From Butyricicoccus faecihominis (GTDB lineage: Bacteria; Bacillota; Clostridia; Oscillospirales; Butyricicoccaceae): a DNA stretch of 64,000 bases. The notes beneath the pieces are model-generated. The model did no database searches and was not told the DNA's origin. It saw only the letters and a list, made by a program, of their open reading frames with translations. The stretch lies in NCBI RefSeq assembly GCF_024462775.1, contig NZ_JANGCE010000001.1, positions 248,001-312,000 on the forward strand, read 5' to 3'. A program made the position numbers and the translations under genes. How positions within the stretch are numbered: the first letter of the stretch is position 1; each line of letters begins with the position of its first letter. Of this stretch, positions 24,730-31,908 are shown piece by piece.

Positions 24730-26028
24730 CTATCGTTTATGAATACGCTCCGTCCGCAGCCTGTCCATATCCCGCAGGCACTGCTCCGCCGTGTATCCCT
24801 CGCGAGCCTGCATATAATGTAGGATACATGTGGCGTCCGACTGAGAGAAACCCTCGATGCGCAGCCAAGCGGTAGAATCCCGATAGTTTTCCTCGACCCA
24901 GCGCTCGGCTTCCACATATTGCGGCGTGGAAATTCCAGCTACCTGACGCTTAAAGACTGGTGCTGTGTAGATTCCCTCAAATGCAGCGTTATAATTGTAG
25001 GGATCGGCCATAAAGGTGATCAGATCCAGCGCCGCATCCATTTGCTCGCTATGCCGGTTGACCAGCATCAGCGATAGGTTGGGTCCTTCAAAGGTGCCGT
25101 TTTCGGGTATTCCGACAAAAGCCGGCATCAAACCGAAGCGAGAAGCGTCACCCTGAAAGTCGGTATAAAGCCAGGTATCCCAACAAAGCATCATCGCATA
25201 TTCGCCGCTCTCCAAAGCGTCGCTCATACCGTCCCAGTCGTTTGTCAGATAGCTTGCGCCCAGATAGCCTGACTCTGCCATCGTCCGGTACCAGTCCGCC
25301 ACTTGCTGCATGCCGGGTAGATCGGCGTAGCTCAGTTCGCCGTTATTCAGCTTCTCCAGCGTATCCGTTTGTTCTACCAGTGTATCCAGCGGCAGTTGAT
25401 AAAGCAGCATGGTGGGGGAGGCTGCTGGAAGATACAAGGGCGTTACACCGTTTTGCAGCAGGGTTTCACAAGCGGTAAGAAATTCCGCTTGCGTGCGCGG
25501 CGGCGTTAGGTCCAGCTTTTCAAATATCTCCTTGTTGTAGAGCGTGCCCGCGATTGAAGCTTCCCAATGGGGAAGGCCGATCACCTTGCCGTGGTAAATG
25601 GTCTGATTGATGGACACCTCGGTCAGATCATCCACCCATTCCGCCGCACTGAAATCATATAGGTTTTGATCAGGGTCCAAAGCGTCAATATTGGTACCGC
25701 CAAAGCTGAGTATCAGATCGGGCGTGTTGGAACCGCGTTGGAGCGCTTCCGCGGCGGCAGCTTCGAGCTGGTCCGGCGTATAGGCGACAGCATCAATCGT
25801 GTTGCCTGTAAGCTCTTCATAGCGCGCAAAGGCCCGCGTCATATAACTACGGCTCAGGTCGGTCTCACGCCCCCACACGGTCAGCGTGCGGCCCGTAATA
25901 TTGCCCCACGCATATTGCGGTTCCTCGTACGCAGGCGCGGGCGATTTTGGTTTTGCGGCCGAACAGCCGTAAAACAACAAAAGAAGGGCCGACAAGAGAA
26001 TACCGCCCGCAATGGCGCGTTTCATCAT
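24730..26028 (-). CDS. Family 1 extracellular solute-binding lipoprotein next to a sensor kinase
   Basis: 432 residues from the ATG at 26028 with AAAGGAGGG upstream. The signal ends in LFYGCSA (lipobox Cys). The body fits carbohydrate-type solute-binding proteins: RTLTVWGRETDLSRSYMTRA, LYNKEIFEKLDLTPPRTQAE, YAMMLCWDTWLYTDFQ. No permease or ATPase genes lie alongside; instead the hybrid kinase follows after 24 bases. The pair suggests a ligand-presenting sensor unit rather than a transporter (inference). Confidence 0.88.
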   Translation of the reverse strand: MMKRAIAGGILLSALLLLFYGCSAAKPKSPAPAYEEPQYAWGNITGRTLTVWGRETDLSRSYMTRAFARYEELTGNTIDAVAYTPDQLEAAAAEALQRGSNTPDLILSFGGTNIDALDPDQNLYDFSAAEWVDDLTEVSINQTIYHGKVIGLPHWEASIAGTLYNKEIFEKLDLTPPRTQAEFLTACETLLQNGVTPLYLPAASPTMLLYQLPLDTLVEQTDTLEKLNNGELSYADLPGMQQVADWYRTMAESGYLGASYLTNDWDGMSDALESGEYAMMLCWDTWLYTDFQGDASRFGLMPAFVGIPENGTFEGPNLSLMLVNRHSEQMDAALDLITFMADPYNYNAAFEGIYTAPVFKRQVAGISTPQYVEAERWVEENYRDSTAWLRIEGFSQSDATCILHYMQAREGYTAEQCLRDMDRLRTERIHKR

Positions 26029-26607
26029 CTCTGGCCCTCCTTTAAATGGAAACCATATGGACAATTACCTTTTGCCAGATGGTGTTTGATAGTTTATAGT
26101 ATAATCGAATTGCACAGAAAAAACCAGCCCTTTTGACACATATTTGTAAAAACGCGATAGATAGCGCTGCGGCTGAGAAAAAAATATAAAGGTTGCCACG
26201 CAAAAATGCCGACCGATTGTGCAATCTGCGCATTTTGCAACAGGCCTTGCTATTGCCCACCGCACACACGATGTGGTATGATAACACATAAAATATATTT
26301 TGTTCAGATTGGACGATACAGGAAGGAAGGAGTGATTTGCAGAAGCTTATACCAGCCATATCATGTAAGAAACGGATAACTGAAAATAAAAGGCAAATAG
26401 ACAAGGCGTTTTCGGATATACGGACCGAACCTTCTGAGAGCGTTGGGCTGTTCTCACCCGTCCTCGGTGCCGAAAGGCGCCAAGGGCGGGTGTTCCTTTA
26501 TGAAGAGGTAACGTGGGAACTGCTGCGGCAGTGTCGGCGTTTCATAAAATATATTGCAAAGGCTGCAAATCAAGCGCAGTGTGCATATGTTTCGGGAGGA
26601 AAGACAT
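26029..26607. other. Gene-poor stretch with a possible structured RNA
   Basis: No convincing protein is seen; the longest frame (26337-26660) has unlikely composition and no good start. The minus-strand part near 26040-26130 should hold the promoter of the binding-protein gene (TATACT and ATAAAC near 26095). The right part holds the nested hairpins described separately. Confidence 0.5.
26455..26548 (+). ncRNA. Candidate structured RNA or leader of the small operon
   Basis: CACCCG (26455-26460) pairs with CGGGTG (26487-26492) outside an inner hairpin GGTGCC-GAAA-GGCGCC, a stable GNRA-type tetraloop. Directly after, TTTATGAA (26497-26504) can pair with TTTCATAAA (26540-26548) around CTGC-TGCG-GCAG. 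It matches no riboswitch class that I recognise. It ends about 60 bases before the 26608 start, so it could be a 5' leader. Confidence 0.35.
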
Positions 26608-26736
26608 ATGATCACCTCATCCCAAGTCGCCACCTATGTCAATCATGTAAATTCTGTTAAAATAGGAACTCGAGATCGTTTTTTGAAAGTGTGGGTTGAT
26701 GTAAAATCTCATAAAGAGGGTTTTTATGTCGATTAA
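26608..26736 (+). CDS. Small 42-residue protein, unknown function
   Basis: ATG at 26608 with GGGAGGAAAGACAT upstream. The peptide starts MITSSQVATYVNHVNSV and ends KSHKEGFYVD; it is polar with no membrane segment. Its end overlaps the start of the XRE gene at 26726 by 11 bases, suggesting translational coupling. I recognise no family; support comes from the ribosome site and the overlap. Confidence 0.5.
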   Translation: MITSSQVATYVNHVNSVKIGTRDRFLKVWVDVKSHKEGFYVD

Positions 26737-26965
26737 ATCAAATTTTTCGGGGAAACTTTTTCAGTACCGCAAATGCAATGGCTTGACCCAGCAAAAAATG
26801 GCTGAGCTTTGCGGCGTTTCGCTGCGCCATTATCAGGATCTGGAAATGGGCCGGTCGCTGCCTAATTTGACCAATGCCGTATTGATAGCCGCCAAATTGG
26901 ATATCAGCTTGGATTCCTTGAAAAGCGAGGTGAATAGTGATTCGGTATCGGTATCTGTATATTAG
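26726..26965 (+). CDS. Small XRE-family helix-turn-helix regulator
   Basis: 79 residues. The helix-turn-helix is clear: YRKCNGLTQQKMAELCGVS (recognition region LRHYQDLEMGRSLPNLTNAV). AAAGAGG lies six bases before the ATG. It probably regulates its own small operon. The next gene overlaps its 3' end. Confidence 0.85.
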   Translation: MSIKSNFSGKLFQYRKCNGLTQQKMAELCGVSLRHYQDLEMGRSLPNLTNAVLIAAKLDISLDSLKSEVNSDSVSVSVY

Positions 26966-27173
26966 AGAGATCTGCTTTTTGGAAGATTATGGCTATTACC
27001 GTTCTTTTAGCATCCTCTGCTGGAAAGAGGGCGACGCCGGCAGACGCTTCATTACCAAACTATCGGATGTTTCAACGAATCAAGCGTGTGTTTCCGGACT
27101 CGTCAGGCTGCTGACGCAAATGCAGCTCCGTCCGGTCCATTTGCAGGATGCGGTCCTCAACGTACTGCCCTAG
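26937..27173 (+). CDS. Small protein resembling the DUF6514 type
   Basis: 78 residues from a GTG at 26937 with GAGG seven bases upstream, overlapping the XRE gene by 29 bases in another frame. The pattern YGYYRSFSILCWKEGD, then ITKLSDVSTNQ, then QLRPVHLQDAVLNVLP recalls a short Clostridia family of unknown function (DUF6514-like, from memory). Function unknown. Confidence 0.5.
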   Translation: MIRYRYLYIREICFLEDYGYYRSFSILCWKEGDAGRRFITKLSDVSTNQACVSGLVRLLTQMQLRPVHLQDAVLNVLP

Positions 27174-27505
27174 GGCTGTTGTAAGAGTCGATCGGCCAGT
27201 TTGCTTTCTATAAACCAGATCCTGTCATCGCGCATCCACATGGCTGCCGATATTCCACCAATACGAACGCCATACCGCAGCATATTCTGCCGCATACCAT
27301 CATACCGACAGCCGTATACCCGCGAAACAGAAAGTGCTTTTCCACCCGGCAGCTGCATACGTTCAGGCAGCAGCAGTCCTTGTTCGGTGCGGGTCACAAC
27401 CTGTATGCGAACCAACGCGCGGCGCTCGGCCGCGGCCGAGCGCCCTATTGTTTTTTTGTTGGAAACATTGCCGCTGGAAGGATCAAATGCGCACATAACT
27501 ATCAC
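27170..27505 (-). CDS. Hypothetical small protein, start uncertain
   Basis: Up to 111 residues from a GTG at 27505. The C-terminal 70 residues (RIQVVTRTEQGLLLPERMQL, SVSRVYGCRYDG, LRYGVRIGGI, DDRIWFIES) resemble a short Clostridia family with a strand-rich pattern ending in W-F-x-E. The N-terminal part is doubtful: it crosses a 24-base perfect palindrome with a T-run and its start lies in a long hairpin without a good ribosome site. It is convergent with the 26937 gene; the stops overlap. Confidence 0.45.
   Translation of the reverse strand: MIVMCAFDPSSGNVSNKKTIGRSAAAERRALVRIQVVTRTEQGLLLPERMQLPGGKALSVSRVYGCRYDGMRQNMLRYGVRIGGISAAMWMRDDRIWFIESKLADRLLQQP
27421..27455 (+). terminator. GC palindrome followed by a T-run
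   Basis: 27421-27444 is a perfect 24-base palindrome (GGCGCTCGGCCG and its complement), followed on the plus strand by CTATTGTTTTTTTG. It could end the small plus-strand operon, though it lies inside the opposing reading frame. Confidence 0.5.
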
Positions 27506-27532
27506 CCAAAAGATAGTATGTGCGCATTTGAT
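27484..27532. repeat. Long inverted repeat
   Basis: CAAATGCGCACATA-ACTATC (27484-27503) and GATAGTATGTGCGCATTTG (27512-27530) pair with one bulged A and an 8-base loop. It spans the possible start of the minus-strand frame. It may be a terminator or operator. Confidence 0.55.
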
Positions 27533-27572
27533 TCTTCGCTTGCATATTGCGTCTGATCACGGCCGCACATGT

Positions 27573-27592
27573 TTTGACCGTGAATGGTCAAA
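27573..27592. promoter_or_regulatory. Inverted repeat TTTGACC-N6-GGTCAAA
   Basis: Seven-base arms 27573-27579 and 27586-27592, 23 bases before the start of the 34-residue gene. Operator-like; no regulator assigned. Confidence 0.4.
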
Positions 27593-27614
27593 CTGAGGGC
27601 AGGAGGTGAAACGC

Positions 27615-27719
27615 ATGGGGTTCTTTAACGATTTGGTTACAGCGCGGGAGTACGAGCTGAAGGCGTTTATCATGAAATATCGCGTACCCAAAAGTAAGGA
27701 CAAGAAAACGCACAAATAA
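27615..27719 (+). CDS. 34-residue basic peptide, unknown function
   Basis: ATG at 27615 with a near-ideal AGGAGGTGAAACGC upstream. It starts MGFFNDLVTAREYELKAF and ends PKSKDKKTHK, amphipathic then strongly basic. No family recognised; support rests mainly on the ribosome site. Confidence 0.5.
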   Translation: MGFFNDLVTAREYELKAFIMKYRVPKSKDKKTHK

Positions 27720-27765
27720 AAGGAATACGCAGGGTAGGAGCGGCCGGTCTTTCCAAATTTTCGAC

Positions 27766-27782
27766 GCTGTGGTATAATAGCC
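27766..27782 (+). repeat. 17-base direct repeat, copy 1 (extended -10)
   Basis: GCTGTGGTATAATAGCC, identical to 27867-27883 and 101 bases upstream of it. It contains TGG-TATAAT, an extended -10. A weak -35 (TTTCCA) lies 17 bases upstream. Confidence 0.6.
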
Positions 27783-27801
27783 GTAAAACGGCTATTATAC
27801 C
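27771..27801. repeat. Perfect inverted repeat carrying opposed -10 boxes
   Basis: GGTATAATAGCCGT (27771-27784) and its complement (27788-27801) around AAA. Each arm carries TATAAT, so it forms a strong hairpin and could also act as a pair of opposed -10 elements. Confidence 0.6.
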
Positions 27802-27866
27802 CGGATTAAATTAATTATACCACCAGCGGCGCATAAGTGTATTTTAACACTTCGAAAATGCTTGCC

Positions 27867-27883
27867 GCTGTGGTATAATAGCC
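27867..27883 (+). promoter_or_regulatory. 17-base direct repeat, copy 2; likely promoter of the degV gene
   Basis: Second copy of GCTGTGGTATAATAGCC; TATAAT is at 27874-27879, about 60 bases before the DegV start. A related inverted copy (ATTATACCACCAGCGGCG) lies between the two at about 27815-27832. Confidence 0.6.
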
Positions 27884-27938
27884 CCATATAGAATGACCGC
27901 CGCACCGGCGGCGTATTTTAGAAGGGGAGTGTGCGTGG

Positions 27939-28826
27939 ATGCCGGATTATATGATCACCTGCTGTTCCACAGCGGATCTGTCGGCGGACTATTTTCGAGA
28001 AAAAGGCGTGCCATACGCCTGCTTTCATTTTCATTTAGAGGGAAAGGATTATCAGGACGACCTAGGGCAAAGTATTTCCTTTCCGGATTATTACGCGGCG
28101 ATCGCAGCGGGCGCCATGCCGACGACGTCGCAGGTCAACACCGAGGAGTACGAGGCGTTATTCGAGCCCCTGCTCAAGCGCGGCAAAGATATTTTACACC
28201 TGACGCTTTCCTCGGGTCTGTCGGGCACGTATACCTCGGCCTGCATCGCACGGGATGAACTAAAGGAGCGATACCCTGAACGCCGTATTTATGTGGTGGA
28301 CACGCTGGGCGCCTCTTCGGGCTACGGTCTGCTGGTCGATACCGCGTGCGAAAAACGCGACGCCGGCATGCCCATTGACGAGCTATACAACTGGCTGGAG
28401 CAGAACAAGCTGCGTCTGCATCACTGGTTTTTCTCGACAGATCTGACCAGCTATAAGCGCGGCGGCCGTATTTCACCCACCGCGGCGACCTTCGGCACGC
28501 TGCTGGGCATCTGCCCGCTGCTCAATATGGACAGGGAAGGGCACCTGATCCCACGCAAAAAAATCCGTGGCAAAAAGCAGGTCGTTCGTGAGATCGTACG
28601 GATGATGGAGGAGCATGCGGAAAACGGGCTGGGCTACAGCGGCAAATGTTTTATCTCCGAGTCCGCCTGCATGGAGGATGCGCGCGCGGTAGCCGATCAG
28701 GTGCAGGCGCAGTTCCCAAATCTAAACGGCAAGGTATGCATCAACAGTATTGGCACGGTGATCGGCGCACATACGGGCCCGGGGACGGTCGCGCTCTTTT
28801 TCTGGGGCGACGAACGATTCGATTGA
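27939..28826 (+). CDS. DegV family (fatty-acid-binding) protein
   Basis: 295 residues. Family signatures are visible: TTSQVNTEEYEALFEPLLKR, LTLSSGLSGTYTSACIARDE, VDTLGASSGYGLLVDTA, DLTSYKRGGRISPTAATFG and GTVIGAHTGPGTVALFF. DegV/FakB proteins bind a fatty acid and present it to the kinase FakA for phosphorylation. AAGGGGAG precedes the ATG. No FakA gene is in the window. Confidence 0.93.
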   Translation: MPDYMITCCSTADLSADYFREKGVPYACFHFHLEGKDYQDDLGQSISFPDYYAAIAAGAMPTTSQVNTEEYEALFEPLLKRGKDILHLTLSSGLSGTYTSACIARDELKERYPERRIYVVDTLGASSGYGLLVDTACEKRDAGMPIDELYNWLEQNKLRLHHWFFSTDLTSYKRGGRISPTAATFGTLLGICPLLNMDREGHLIPRKKIRGKKQVVREIVRMMEEHAENGLGYSGKCFISESACMEDARAVADQVQAQFPNLNGKVCINSIGTVIGAHTGPGTVALFFWGDERFD

Positions 28827-28863
28827 ACGCGGCCCGCTCAGGAACCGGCCTGATAAGGTATAA

Positions 28864-28900
28864 ACCTCCCTACTGCTTGGCAAAATAGCGGTAGGGAGGT
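28864..28900 (+). terminator. Hairpin between degV and the catalase gene that also covers its ribosome site
   Basis: ACCTCCCTAC (28864-28873) pairs with GTAGGGAGGT (28891-28900), then GTTTTAT. The right arm contains GGGAGGT, the ribosome site of the catalase gene. It may be a terminator, a translational control hairpin, or both. Confidence 0.6.
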
Positions 28901-28907
28901 GTTTTAT

Positions 28908-29573
28908 ATGTTTAAACATGAAAAACAGTATTTACAGCCGGTGCGCGTCGATCGCCCCAACCCCAATTATGCCGCGATGCTGCAGGAACAGCTTGGCGGC
29001 CCGCAGGGCGAACTGAAGGCTGCGCTGCAATATTTGTCGCAGTCCATGCGCATCAAGGACCCGGAGATCAAGGATTTGTTCCTCGACGTCGCTGCTGAGG
29101 AGTTATGCCATCTGGAAATGATCTCGGCAACAGTGAACATGCTCAACGGCCATCATTTAGACGCTGAAAACGCAACGGTAGGCAATGTGGAAGCGCATGT
29201 GCTGACCGGCCTTACCCCGATGCTGGCCAATGCGAGCGGTTTTCTATGGACGGCGGCCTATGTCAATGAGACGGGCGACGCCGCCGCCGATATTCTGTCC
29301 GATATCGCGGCGGAGCAACGCGCCAAGGTGGTTTATCAATACCTGTACCGCCAGATTGACGACAAGGGCGTGCGTGAAACGATCGATTTCCTGCTCAATC
29401 GCGAAGAGGCCCATAATACCATGTTCCGTGAAGCGTTCAACCGTATTCAGGATACGGGTTCGCAGAAGGATTGGGGCACGACGAAGGATGCGCGCATTTA
29501 TTTTGATCTGTCCACACCCGGCGGCCAAAGTTTTGATCCGGCGAAAAGCCAGCCGCCCTCTTTTAACATTTAG
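28908..29573 (+). CDS. Manganese catalase (CotJC-like)
   Basis: 221 residues from the ATG at 28908, eight bases after GGAGG; the GTG at 28899 overlaps that site. Dimanganese ligands are visible as Glu in GPQGELKAAL, Glu-x-x-His in AAEELCHLEM, Glu in AAEQRAKVVYQ, and Glu-His in NREEAHNTMF. It converts hydrogen peroxide to water and oxygen; relatives such as CotJC sit in the spore coat. Short ferritin-like form without the long C-terminal arm. Confidence 0.92.
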   Translation: MFKHEKQYLQPVRVDRPNPNYAAMLQEQLGGPQGELKAALQYLSQSMRIKDPEIKDLFLDVAAEELCHLEMISATVNMLNGHHLDAENATVGNVEAHVLTGLTPMLANASGFLWTAAYVNETGDAAADILSDIAAEQRAKVVYQYLYRQIDDKGVRETIDFLLNREEAHNTMFREAFNRIQDTGSQKDWGTTKDARIYFDLSTPGGQSFDPAKSQPPSFNI

Positions 29574-29574
29574 A

Positions 29575-29617
29575 TAAGAAAAAGTGCTGCACCAAAATGG
29601 TGCAGCACTTTTTCTTA
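29575..29617. terminator. Bidirectional terminator between catalase and SLH-hydrolase genes
   Basis: Perfect 20-base arms 29575-29594 and 29598-29617 with loop AAA and A/T-rich ends. The stop codon of the minus-strand gene lies in the arm. Confidence 0.9.
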
Positions 29618-31189
29618 TTGCGCTACGGCTGTTTGAAAAATGTCCTCAAACGCCTGAGAAATGCGCCCGGTCGGCGGATAAATGTTGTAAAGCAGGTTGT
29701 GATCATATCCTTCGTAGATATGAACGGTCAAATTGGTTTTTCCCTTGTCCGCAAAGCTCTTTTCGATCGCGCGCACCCCGGCCACATCGCAGTTCTGATC
29801 GGCTGTGCCGTGGAAAATGGTGATCGGCAGATCGAGCTTCGGCAAGGTTTCCCGGTTGGGCGCCAGCTTTTCATGCGCTTGGAACCACGCGCTGGTCAGG
29901 CGCACAGGATAGTTTTGAGCCAGCCATTCGTCGTCGCCGCGCTCGATCGCGTCATACAGCGCCTTTTTGCCGGGTTCCAGCATGATCGCCAGATCAGCGG
30001 TGGTGATTGTCCCATCCTGATTGAGATCGATAGCGGAAAAGTCGGTGTTTTGCAGCACGCTTGTAACGATCCCATAGGGATCGGCCTTGTATTCGGCTTC
30101 CGAGATCGCGCCGTCGCCGTCGGTATCGAAATATAGGCGATAGAAGATCATGCTCGATTCGCCGGATTGCTGCCATTCCAAGATTTCGTCCAGCCGGTCG
30201 TTACAGTACCCCGCAAGCAGCAAGCCGCTGATCTGGTCGCTGAACCGTTCGGCGGCAAGCGGCGCGATGATCGTACCCTCGCTCCAGCCCAGCAGATAGA
30301 TCTTCGCGTCTTTCAGACGAGGCTCCTGCCGCAAAACACCGATCCACTCGCCGATATCGCTGACGCTGGTTTCAGGCAGATACGTGCGGTAGACGTTCTC
30401 GTCGATCGAATCATACATAGGCGGCTGATCCCCAATGCTGACGCCGCGCGTATTATACCGGAAAAAACCGATCCGCCGCGCGCCGAACTGCTCGGCAAAC
30501 AGATCAAAGTATTTGGCGTCCAGCGTGCCTTCACTGCGCCGGTTATCATAGGTATTGGGGCCCGAACCGTTGACGAACAGCACAAGCTTATCGACTGCGC
30601 CGTCGCCAGCGGGCAGGTCCAGCTTGCCGGTGAGGGATACGCCGTCCGCCGCCGTATGTATTTTCACTTCGGCGTCGCGGCGCATTAGGTCTTGATCGAC
30701 TGTGGCGTAATAAACGGCGGCTTCGCCGCGTGTGATCGGGGCGTTGCTATCCTGTCCGTTTAGGGCAAGCCCTTTCTCGGGCAGACCCAGCCACGCGCGA
30801 TACCGCGTGAGCATGGCGGCAAGCTCTTTGTGGGTAACGGTGCGGTCCGGCTCGAACGTGGCGTCGGTCGCGACGCGCACCATGCCGTTCTGATGGGCCC
30901 ACCCGAGATCCTTCGTATAGTACGCATCGCCCCGCACATCGGTAAAGACGTCGGTCGGGACGCCGGGAGCGTGGGCCATGCGCGCGAGCACGGCAACGGC
31001 CTGCGCCCGGGTCAGCGGCGCGTCGGGTGAAAAGAGGTTCTCCTCGGTTCCGGAGAACAGTCCGTTTCCGGTCACATAGTCGATCGCTGCGCGGTCGGAG
31101 CGGCTTTGCGGCACATCGTCAAAGCTTGCGAAAGCACTGGGTAACAGCAAAGCGCCCAGCAGGGGCAATAAAATGAGCTTACGCTTCAT
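29615..31189 (-). CDS. Secreted SLH-domain alpha/beta hydrolase with EF-hand loops
   Basis: 524 residues. A signal peptide (LILLPLLGALLLPSAFA) is followed by SLH-type repeats at about 22-165 (FSPDAPLTRAQAVAVLARMA, FEPDRTVTHKELAAML, NAPITRGEAAVYYA) for wall attachment. The alpha/beta hydrolase domain (about 180-520) has the nucleophile Ser303 in GWSEG, Asp464 in HGTADQN and His497 in EGYDHN. Two calcium loops are inserted in the cap region: DTDGDGAISEAE (355-366) and DLNQDGTITTAD (388-399). Likely a cell-surface esterase or peptidase; substrate unknown. Its 3' neighbour on the transcript is the catalase, convergently read. Confidence 0.88.
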   Translation of the reverse strand: MKRKLILLPLLGALLLPSAFASFDDVPQSRSDRAAIDYVTGNGLFSGTEENLFSPDAPLTRAQAVAVLARMAHAPGVPTDVFTDVRGDAYYTKDLGWAHQNGMVRVATDATFEPDRTVTHKELAAMLTRYRAWLGLPEKGLALNGQDSNAPITRGEAAVYYATVDQDLMRRDAEVKIHTAADGVSLTGKLDLPAGDGAVDKLVLFVNGSGPNTYDNRRSEGTLDAKYFDLFAEQFGARRIGFFRYNTRGVSIGDQPPMYDSIDENVYRTYLPETSVSDIGEWIGVLRQEPRLKDAKIYLLGWSEGTIIAPLAAERFSDQISGLLLAGYCNDRLDEILEWQQSGESSMIFYRLYFDTDGDGAISEAEYKADPYGIVTSVLQNTDFSAIDLNQDGTITTADLAIMLEPGKKALYDAIERGDDEWLAQNYPVRLTSAWFQAHEKLAPNRETLPKLDLPITIFHGTADQNCDVAGVRAIEKSFADKGKTNLTVHIYEGYDHNLLYNIYPPTGRISQAFEDIFQTAVAQ

Positions 31190-31755
31190 ATGATACCTCT
31201 CGTTTCGTGGTTAATCACTATCATTTGCAGGCTGGCCATGACATCCAGCGCCTTATCGTGCAGCATCGGGTCAAAACTGCGGCAGAGCGCGGCGTCCACC
31301 GTAATGACGGCTTCCGGCCACTGCGCCTGCATCAGCACCGCGTTGGAAATGACGCACATGTTGGTGACCACGCCGACCACAAGGATCTCGCGCAGATCGG
31401 GCAGCTCTTTTCCAAGTCGTAACAACTCGGCGGGCGGCATACCGAAGGTGTGCTTATTGACGGTGTGGATCTGGCTGTTGCAGCACGTTTCGCAGCAAAG
31501 CTCCTGCGTTTTGCCGTACAGCCGCCAGCCGCTGTTCTTGGGGTTGCAATGGGGTATGGGTAGCGCGCGTCCCTCGCGCGTTTCTAAATATTCATCGTCG
31601 TGCGTATCGTAGGTGAACAGTACGTGATCGCCCTGCGCCAGATATTGCTGGGCCAAACGCGCGATGCCGCCGTCAATCGCGGCCGCGCCCTCAAAGCCGA
31701 GCGAACCCGTCACAAAGTCGTTTTGATAATCGATCACAGCAAGCAGCTTGGGCAT
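31186..31755 (-). CDS. Cysteine hydrolase of the isochorismatase/nicotinamidase family
   Basis: 189 residues with the Asp-Lys-Cys triad: Asp in AVIDYQNDFV, Lys in VNKHTFG, and Cys in VVTNMCVISNA with the preceding cis-peptide region. It could be a nicotinamidase or another amidohydrolase of this family; the metal-site motif (DTHDDEYLETREG) fits nicotinamidase-like enzymes. The stop overlaps the start of the SLH-hydrolase (ATGA), so they form an operon. Confidence 0.85.
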   Translation of the reverse strand: MPKLLAVIDYQNDFVTGSLGFEGAAAIDGGIARLAQQYLAQGDHVLFTYDTHDDEYLETREGRALPIPHCNPKNSGWRLYGKTQELCCETCCNSQIHTVNKHTFGMPPAELLRLGKELPDLREILVVGVVTNMCVISNAVLMQAQWPEAVITVDAALCRSFDPMLHDKALDVMASLQMIVINHETRGII

Positions 31756-31785
31756 TGCCGGTCACACTCCCTTTCATTTTTCTTA

Positions 31786-31814
31786 AGTGTACCATGATTT
31801 TGCACCGCGCACAA
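31786..31814 (-). promoter_or_regulatory. Promoter of the cysteine hydrolase operon
   Basis: Minus strand TTGTGC (31809-31814), 17-base spacer, TACACT (31786-31791), 30 bases before the start. Confidence 0.5.
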
Positions 31815-31822
31815 TGAATTTA

Positions 31823-31851
31823 TTGCGTCTGGAGCGAAAGCGGGATATAAT
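31823..31851 (+). promoter_or_regulatory. Promoter of the amidase-radA operon
   Basis: TTGCGT (31823-31828), 17-base spacer, TATAAT (31846-31851), 58 bases before the TTG start. Confidence 0.6.
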
Positions 31852-31908
31852 AAGTAACATAGCGCGCCCGGTACCGGCATAGGCTGGAAACCAAGGGGGT
31901 GCGCGGGT

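Noticed and set aside
26337-26660. 107-residue plus-strand frame
   Set aside because: Composition is unlike a protein and it crosses the nested hairpins; only the downstream 42-residue frame has a good ribosome site.
27201-27596. 131-residue plus-strand frame
   Set aside because: It is low-quality sequence opposite a more plausible small protein and runs across two palindromes.
27760-27885. Possible CRISPR repeat-spacer unit
   Set aside because: There are only two direct copies of 17 bases, 101 bases apart, with no cas genes; they look like promoter elements.
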